Positions 15,916 through 21,403 of a DNA stretch of 64,000 nt are shown here, piece by piece. The position numbers were made by a program, and so were the translations under genes. Position 1 is the first letter of the stretch; every line of letters begins with the position of its first letter. The notes beneath the pieces were generated by a model. It saw only the letters and a list, made by a program, of their open reading frames with translations, did no database searches and was not told the origin of the DNA. The stretch comes from an uncultured Bacteroidia bacterium (GTDB lineage: Bacteria > Bacteroidota > Bacteroidia > Bacteroidales > ML635J-15): the NCBI GenBank assembly GCA_902776565.1, contig CACYQN010000012.1, positions 155,027 through 219,026 of the forward strand. The letters are read 5' to 3'.

Positions 15916-17169
15916 CTACCTCATTACGTTTACGGTTCCCTTCCGCGTCTGGCTGTTGCCGTAATTGTCCACCGTCTTTATTATCCAGTAGTACACGCCA
16001 GCCTCGACGGAAGTTCCCACATTGTTTACCTTGCCATTCCATTGTATCAACGGGTCGGTCGAAGTAAACACAACATCTCCCCTCGAATTGGTTATACCAA
16101 AACTATATGTCTTGAAATTTAGATTCTCGCCTATTGGTCCGAATGTTGAATTTACGCCTTCGGAATCGGGGGTAAACGCATTCGGAACATAAAATACATG
16201 TGTAATAACAACTTTTAGTGTCTTGGCGGTTTCTGCCGAACATTCGCCATCGGCAAGAGCCAACTTTATCGGATAGTCGCCACTGCGGACAAACTCGTAT
16301 TCCACCGACTTGTCGGCAAACGACTTGCCGTCGATTTCCCACTTGTACGACAAATCAACAGTTCTGCCAGTATAAAATGTATAGGTGTTGTCGGTTGAAC
16401 GCCACGAAAAGTCAGCGACAGGTGTTTCTCCAATTGTAATTGCATCAAGGTTAACCTTTTTCTGCAATCTGCCATTGCGGTACACCGATGCCGATGGCGT
16501 GTAGGTTCCCTTCTTGCGGTATTCGCAGGTTGCATTGTTGCCGTTGCCTTGCTTTCCGTTGCCGAAATCCCACACAACTTCGCAGTCGGCCTCAACACCA
16601 ACAGCCACAAACTTTGCCGTAGCGGGAGTGCAATGCCTGTCGCACGAAACCGAGAACGACGGTTCGCTAACGACTTTCGGGGTTTGCTTAGGCTGGTTGT
16701 CCTGAGTGTTAGATGCAACATCTTGCTTTTCGTTGCTAACCGCTGGTTGTTCAGTCTGCTTTGCAGGTTCGGTTTCTACCTTCGATTCTGCAATTTCCGT
16801 GTTTGGGGTCTCAGCAATTTCGGTAGCAGTTGCGGTTTGCTTGGATTCTGAAATTTCTGCATTTGGCATAGAGGTCTGGTCGGGAACAGAAACAGCTGTT
16901 GCATCGTCAGTGCTTTCATGCACGGTATTTGCAATTTCGGCTTTTGCAATAGGTTCATCGATTGAAGGTTTTTCGTCACTATTCCACAGCACAGCCACAA
17001 GCACACCGGCAACAACCAATGCACCAGCAGCTCCGCCGACAATAAACTTGCCGAACCTCTGCATGAAGGTCCGCTTTGGCAGACGCTTTTCGAGCTGTGC
17101 CCAGCCGTTGGGGTTGAATTCACCCTCGTATTCGGATAATATTTTCTTTAAATTACTCATCTTCGCCAT
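15916..17169 (-). CDS. Membrane-anchored putative anti-sigma factor with PKD-like and CHU_C-like ectodomain
   Basis: 417 residues. The short cytoplasmic N-terminus (LSEYEGEFNPNGWAQLEKRLP) resembles the WxxLE motif of Bacteroidota anti-sigma proteins. One membrane span follows (about 42-63), then a Glu/Thr/Ala-rich linker (about 65-165), two PKD-like beta domains (WDFGNGKQGNGN and YKWEIDGKSF), and a C-terminal domain of about 80 residues starting VPNAFTPDSEGVNSTF and ending RKGTVNVMR. The last matches the gliding-motility CHU_C (type B T9SS sorting) pattern, although the usual NRWG is NSRG. It overlaps the ECF sigma gene by 17 bp, the normal arrangement for sigma/anti-sigma pairs. Anti-sigma function is inferred from context. 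It is unusual that a cargo-type domain is fixed to the inner membrane. Confidence 0.75.
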   Translation of the reverse strand: MAKMSNLKKILSEYEGEFNPNGWAQLEKRLPKRTFMQRFGKFIVGGAAGALVVAGVLVAVLWNSDEKPSIDEPIAKAEIANTVHESTDDATAVSVPDQTSMPNAEISESKQTATATEIAETPNTEIAESKVETEPAKQTEQPAVSNEKQDVASNTQDNQPKQTPKVVSEPSFSVSCDRHCTPATAKFVAVGVEADCEVVWDFGNGKQGNGNNATCEYRKKGTYTPSASVYRNGRLQKKVNLDAITIGETPVADFSWRSTDNTYTFYTGRTVDLSYKWEIDGKSFADKSVEYEFVRSGDYPIKLALADGECSAETAKTLKVVITHVFYVPNAFTPDSEGVNSTFGPIGENLNFKTYSFGITNSRGDVVFTSTDPLIQWNGKVNNVGTSVEAGVYYWIIKTVDNYGNSQTRKGTVNVMR

Positions 17170-17740
17170 ATTTACTTATAAACATCTGTTTCAGTTTCAT
17201 TTTTGCCTTTGCTAGGTTCGACTTCGACGTTCCCACCGAAATGCCAAGCCTCTCGGCTATTTCTTGATGCGAAAGCTCTTCAACCACAAACATGTTGAAC
17301 ACCATTCTGCAGGCAGGAGACAATTCTTGCAGGAGTTCCACTATTCGACCGGCATTCTGTTCCTTTGCTGCAATCCTTTCCAGATCTTCACCGCTATTGT
17401 CATCATCTTCGATTTGCATTTCGTCCATGTCGGAAAACTGGTATTTCGACTTTTTCCGCAGCGAGTCAATCAGATTGTTGACAATAACATGCTTTATCCA
17501 CGATACCAAAGAACCTGTAGGCTGATAACTTCCAATCTTGTCGAACACCTTTATGTATCCGTCCTGCACATAGTCCATCGCCTCTTCGTAGTCGGACGAA
17601 TACCGCAGACACGCACCAAGCATTTTTGTAAAAGTCTGTTTGTAAAGAATCTGCTGATATTCACGGTCGTTCTTTACGCAGCCTTCCACGATTACCATCG
17701 CATCATTGGCATTGTATATGTCCAACTTTTCCTTTCGCAT
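17153..17740 (-). CDS. ECF-type RNA polymerase sigma factor
   Basis: 195 residues with sigma region 2 (EEAMDYVQDGYIKVFDKIGSY, then WIKHVIVNNLIDSLRKK) and region 4 helix-turn-helix (LSHQEIAERLGISVGTSKSN). It directs core RNA polymerase to a small regulon, presumably held in check by the membrane protein encoded downstream and overlapping by 17 bp. A full Shine-Dalgarno AGGGAGGTGT lies directly before the ATG at 17740, stronger than in most neighbours. In P. gingivalis an ECF factor (SigP) controls T9SS genes; the CHU_C-like domain on this factor's partner makes a related role possible, but this is inference. Confidence 0.93.
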   Translation of the reverse strand: MRKEKLDIYNANDAMVIVEGCVKNDREYQQILYKQTFTKMLGACLRYSSDYEEAMDYVQDGYIKVFDKIGSYQPTGSLVSWIKHVIVNNLIDSLRKKSKYQFSDMDEMQIEDDDNSGEDLERIAAKEQNAGRIVELLQELSPACRMVFNMFVVEELSHQEIAERLGISVGTSKSNLAKAKMKLKQMFISKYGEDE

Positions 17741-17775
17741 ACACCTCCCTAACGAATAATTTTTAAAATGGTTGC

Positions 17776-18600
17776 CTACTTGAAGCGAATTTTTTTTGCA
17801 AGTTCCAAAAAATAGTCATTCGACCAGATTTTTAACTCGTTAGGATTCCTAACAAACCTAGTCACATCTTCAAGTACAGATTTCATATCGGCGGTAGCAA
17901 GCCTTTCGTTGAGCAACTGCATAAATTTCTCGCGCGACATTTCTTCCCCACTAAATTCCTTTATTCTTTCCTGCAAATGCAGAAAGTCCAAAGGCACATC
18001 ATTTCTAACATACCATTCAAAGTCATACCAATCTCTGCCCTTTAGTCTTGTTTTCCAATTGCGGAAAACTAGTGCGTGCATTTTTCCTGCGTAAAGGTCG
18101 GGAAGTGTAAAGCACCTTGTCATAAACGAATATGGCTTCATTAGCAACTTTTGTTCAGTATCAAACATTAACGGTGGATTAGTGTCAACCTCAATCTTTA
18201 TTTTAATGCTTTTTTCTGTCTGAAATGCCACATCGTACAATTGGGTATTATCCTTCAAAAATGCAGACTCAACCCTTCCAAATGTTCTTTTGTCTTTCTT
18301 TGTGATAACAACCTTGCGTCCAATGGATTCAAAAACCTTTACTATTGGGTCAAAATAATCTTCAATATTGAATTTTTCATCTTTTCTCACCAATGAAAAA
18401 TCCATGTCTTCCGAAAATCTTTGCAGTCCGTGAAAAATTCTAAGGCAAGTGCCTCCATAAAATGCCGCCTTGTCGAAAAATCCACCTTGTTGCAATCCAG
18501 CTAGAATAATCTGCTGCATTACTTCAAATGTCGCATTGCGCCTATCTGTGTCCGTATTTATTTCATACACAGACAGCATCTGGTTAAAAATATCATCCAT
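17776..18600 (-). CDS. Nucleotidyltransferase toxin, AbiEii/AbiGii family
   Basis: 274 residues. The nucleotidyltransferase core motif is FYGGTCLRIFHGLQRFSEDM followed by DFSL, giving the GG...DxD metal-binding pattern of AbiEii (type IV toxin-antitoxin, MNT superfamily). A third acidic strand is KIKIEVDTNPP, and a further conserved block is LPDLYAGKMHALVFR. The start codon overlaps the antitoxin gene by 8 bp, the usual antitoxin-then-toxin order. Such toxins can modify tRNA or otherwise stop growth, and AbiE systems give abortive phage resistance. The homologous nucleotide-modifying activity is known for the family; activity here is not shown. Confidence 0.9.
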   Translation of the reverse strand: MDDIFNQMLSVYEINTDTDRRNATFEVMQQIILAGLQQGGFFDKAAFYGGTCLRIFHGLQRFSEDMDFSLVRKDEKFNIEDYFDPIVKVFESIGRKVVITKKDKRTFGRVESAFLKDNTQLYDVAFQTEKSIKIKIEVDTNPPLMFDTEQKLLMKPYSFMTRCFTLPDLYAGKMHALVFRNWKTRLKGRDWYDFEWYVRNDVPLDFLHLQERIKEFSGEEMSREKFMQLLNERLATADMKSVLEDVTRFVRNPNELKIWSNDYFLELAKKIRFK

Positions 18601-19234
18601 TTCTTTCTATTAGTTTAATCAAATTTCCAATCATCGTTCTCTTTGCTCCAACTTGCGCACATTGCTCGAAAATACTCTTGTCCATACCCCAAAAGGCATC
18701 CATATCAAAACGCAAATCTTCTTCAAGATAAGCCATTGTTTCACGCATATAACGCAAATTCAAGTGCGAAGTCATACATATAAGGTCGCATAATGCTTTT
18801 TCGGGAGATGCAATAAGAAACGAACAGCCGTCTCCGTCCTGTATCCTAATGCCAATATGGTAATAATCGCTTGCAAACCTGCGATACTCAAAAGTGCCAA
18901 GCTTGTTTACAAAACGCTTTGAAAGTCCTGTTGTCGCGGAAGTTACCGTATATACAAGTTCTGGAATTAATCCATAATAACGGAGTGCATACAAACCAGT
19001 AACATACGAAGGCGAATATATGTGATTTGCCACAAGTTCAAGTGAAATAATCTTTCCAGTAACCGACGGTGGCTGTACATATAAACCTCGTCTAAGACGA
19101 ATTAACTGTCCATTATGCTCCATCGAACATATCTTGTTCTGAATGAAATTGTAATCGGGCATAGCCGACTCAATAGCGGAAACTCCTATCGGGACATTTC
19201 CAAAGCTTCTAATATCTTTATTATGTAAACTCAT
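18593..19234 (-). CDS. AbiEi-family antitoxin / transcriptional regulator
   Basis: 213 residues. An N-terminal winged-helix-like region ends in LRRGLYVQPP, as in AbiEi antitoxin domains. It is followed by ELVANHIYSPSYVTGLYALRYYGL and the SPEKALCDLI motif of AbiEi C-terminal domains. It neutralises the AbiEii toxin indirectly and represses its own promoter in known systems. First gene of the two-gene operon. The -7 box TATTTTTG ends only 4 bases before the ATG at 19234, so translation may be leaderless; the next in-frame ATG (MPDYNF) would remove part of the wing domain and is less likely. Confidence 0.87.
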   Translation of the reverse strand: MSLHNKDIRSFGNVPIGVSAIESAMPDYNFIQNKICSMEHNGQLIRLRRGLYVQPPSVTGKIISLELVANHIYSPSYVTGLYALRYYGLIPELVYTVTSATTGLSKRFVNKLGTFEYRRFASDYYHIGIRIQDGDGCSFLIASPEKALCDLICMTSHLNLRYMRETMAYLEEDLRFDMDAFWGMDKSIFEQCAQVGAKRTMIGNLIKLIERNG

Positions 19235-19238
19235 GCCG

Positions 19239-19246
19239 CAAAAATA
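19239..19246 (-). promoter_or_regulatory. -7 box of the AbiE pair
   Basis: TATTTTTG on the minus strand, ending 4 bases before ATG 19234. This implies a leaderless or near-leaderless mRNA if used. Confidence 0.5.
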
Positions 19247-19333
19247 GTGAAATTATTTTAACTAAATGGAATGTTTTTCAATTTTCTTCAAAATATTTTA
19301 CTGTTATATGTAATATCCCGTACAGAAAATAAA

Positions 19334-19680
19334 CAAAAAATGGCTGTAGTTTTACAAACAACTGAATTTATTCTGAAATCCCCCTTGCCGTCATTCCGTA
19401 AAGTAGAACGAACAGCATAAGGAACGTTGCTTGTGAGTTCACTTATACGGTACCTTTAGCTCGGCGTAGCCAATCTCCTTTGTGTACTAATTGGAGATTC
19501 CGCATAGTCGAACATTACAACGCTCCCCGTTCCGTATCGCGTGTATGTTCTGACTTGTGGAACCTTTAGCTCACGCAGCGAAGCAAGTAATGACTGTCTT
19601 TTTTTTTATAACTTAATGATAATATGGTTGTTATAAAAACTGCAAAAATCAGTTAAACACCAAACTACAGCCCAAAAAAT
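19334..19680. mobile_element. MITE-like element B (331 bp, 11-bp TIRs, 8-bp TSD)
   Basis: GGCTGTAGTTT (19342-19352) and its complement AAACTACAGCC (19662-19672) bound the element. CAAAAAAT abuts it on both sides (19334-19341 and 19673-19680). The interior has the same two modules as element A but in swapped order: first the GTCATTCCGTAAAGTAGAAC module, then CGCTCCCCGTTCCGTATCGC. It also carries two copies of ACCTTTAGCTC (19452-19462, 19562-19572) found inverted at 44.4 kb. No ORF. Confidence 0.75.
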
Positions 19681-19840
19681 TTATCTACTGTTCCAAAAAT
19701 AACACTTCTGCGGCTAACGATTATTCCATAACCGCACATTTTGCGGTTTAATGTCCGTAACTGGGATAGTTTCAATCCTATAACTAATGCTAAATATTTG
19801 AAAAACAAACTATTGGTATGGTGTGAGACCATTTTTTTGT

Positions 19841-19932
19841 TTTATAAAAGAAGAAAGTGTTGTTATTTGGCTTTTTGTCTTCTATAAAAGAAGAAAATTA
19901 TTTTTTTGACGTTTTATCTTTTATAAAAGAAA
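19841..19932. promoter_or_regulatory. Three operator-like direct repeats upstream of the DUF4143 ATPase
   Basis: TTTATAAAAGAAGAAA at 19841, TCTATAAAAGAAGAAA at 19881 and TTTATAAAAGAA at 19920. Starts are 40 and 39 bp apart, near four helical turns. The core CTTTTATAAAAG is palindromic in the third copy. The last copy ends 8 bases before the -7 box, so a bound protein would cover the promoter. Confidence 0.6.
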
Positions 19933-19939
19933 TTTTTAT

Positions 19940-19947
19940 TATTTTTG
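19940..19947 (+). promoter_or_regulatory. -7 box of the DUF4143 ATPase gene
   Basis: TATTTTTG, 22 bases before the ATG at 19970. Confidence 0.55.
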
Positions 19948-19969
19948 CGTTTGATAAAATTGGTTGATT

Positions 19970-21175
19970 ATGGAAATTATCAGACGGCAAGAATATCTTG
20001 ATAAGATAGAAAAGGTACTGGGCAAAGGTGCGATTGTTGTGCTTACAGGACAAAGGCGAGTTGGGAAAAGTTATATGCTCAAGCAGTTGTGCGAGGATAA
20101 GCGGGCGGATGCGATGTCAAATGTCATATATATTGACAAGGAAAAGCGCGAGTTCGACAGCATAAGGAATTATCAGGATTTGAACTCGTATATCGAAGCA
20201 CATAGGCGTGACGGAGCAACAAACTATATTTTGATTGATGAAGTTCAGGATATTTTGGAGTTTGAACGCACGCTCAGGAACTACCGTACAGAGTCCGATA
20301 CTGAGGTTATTGTTACAGGAAGCAATGCAAGTATGTTTAGCGGAGAACTGACAACGCTTATCGGTGGACGCTACAAGGAGATTTACATTCAACCGCTAAG
20401 TTACAAGGAATTCATTGTTTTTCATAATCTTGCCGACAATGATGATGCTCTGCTCAAATATATTAATTATGGCGGATTGCCAGGGTTGACGCGTATTGGA
20501 CTTGAAGAGGAAGCCGTGCGAGACTATCAAATGGACATATACCATACGGTGCTGCTAAAGGATGTTATACTGCGCAACAAGATTAGGAATGTGCCTTTTC
20601 TTGAAAATCTTGTAAGGTTTATGGCCGATAATGAGGGAAAACTTATTTCTGCGAGCAGTATAAGCAAATATATGAAATCGCAGGGTGAGAACATTACGCC
20701 ATCTGCAATAATCGGCTACCAGAAATATCTTGAAGAATCGTTTATGCTGCATAAGGTTAGCAGGTTCGACATTCACGGGAAGCGCATCTTTGAGAGCAAT
20801 GAAAAGTTCTATTTCGAGGACAATGGTATTAGAAATGCTCTGGCAGGAGGTTCTCGCGAAGGTGATATTGAGAAGATTATTGAAAATGTTATATATCAAC
20901 ATCTTGTAAGATTAGGTTACAAAGTGTATGTTGGACAGTTGAATGCTGGAGAGGTTGATTTTGTCGGTGTCAGGTCGGATGGTCGAAGGGCATACGTTCA
21001 AGCATCGTTTATAATATCAGACGACAATACACGCGAAAGAGAATTCGGTATTTTACATCGAATAAAAGACAACTATCCCAAATATGTCATATCTATGACC
21101 CCTTTGCTTTCTCGTAGTGATGCCGATGGTGTTACGCATTTGCATCTGCGTCGATTCCTTGTTGAAGGATTGTAA
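19970..21175 (+). CDS. AAA-type ATPase with DUF4143 domain
   Basis: 401 residues from ATG 19970 (MEIIRRQEYL); the TTG six bases upstream is less likely. Walker A is VLTGQRRVGKSYM (about residues 25-36) and Walker B YILIDEVQD, followed by the sensor strand EVIVTGSNASM. The second half, with YINYGGLPGL and a C-terminal nuclease-like block (GEVDFVGV, then YVQASFIISDD), is the DUF4143 part. This part has the E...D..Q/A..S arrangement of restriction-like folds, reduced here. These ATPases are common, often horizontally moved singletons of unknown function in Bacteroidales. It is preceded by three operator-like repeats and follows a MITE-like element and an AbiE pair. Confidence 0.88.
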   Translation: MEIIRRQEYLDKIEKVLGKGAIVVLTGQRRVGKSYMLKQLCEDKRADAMSNVIYIDKEKREFDSIRNYQDLNSYIEAHRRDGATNYILIDEVQDILEFERTLRNYRTESDTEVIVTGSNASMFSGELTTLIGGRYKEIYIQPLSYKEFIVFHNLADNDDALLKYINYGGLPGLTRIGLEEEAVRDYQMDIYHTVLLKDVILRNKIRNVPFLENLVRFMADNEGKLISASSISKYMKSQGENITPSAIIGYQKYLEESFMLHKVSRFDIHGKRIFESNEKFYFEDNGIRNALAGGSREGDIEKIIENVIYQHLVRLGYKVYVGQLNAGEVDFVGVRSDGRRAYVQASFIISDDNTREREFGILHRIKDNYPKYVISMTPLLSRSDADGVTHLHLRRFLVEGL

Positions 21176-21184
21176 TATCAAATC

Positions 21185-21318
21185 CTCAAACCCAGAAACG
21201 GCTTCAGCCATTGAACGGCGAAGCCCTCAACGAAGTTAAACAGCGCAGCGAGAAACGGCTTTAGCCATTCAAACAGCGAAGCGAGAAACGGGCGAAGCCC
21301 ACAGAAACGGTGTAGCCA
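21185..21318. repeat. Array of tiny GGC...GCC hairpins
   Basis: Consecutive units GAAACGGCTTCAGCCATT, ACGGCGAAGCCCT, AAACGGCTTTAGCCATTC, ACGGGCGAAGCCC and ACGGTGTAGCC each form a 3-5 bp stem with a 3-4 base loop, joined by AAAC/CAG words. No ORF. Related units occur at 44.4 kb, 59.9 kb and inside element B. Confidence 0.65.
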
Positions 21319-21327
21319 CACATTTTT

Positions 21328-21358
21328 TTTGCCCTTTCCATTTTTCTCACTATATTTG
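21328..21358 (+). promoter_or_regulatory. Promoter of the type A adhesin
   Basis: -33 TTTG (21328-21331), a 19-bp spacer, and -7 TATATTTG (21351-21358). It lies inside the nominal longer ORF, so translation must start downstream at 21404 or 21410. Confidence 0.75.
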
Positions 21359-21403
21359 CACTTTAATATTTATTTTCAAAGTCGATTACAATTATTTAGT
21401 TTT

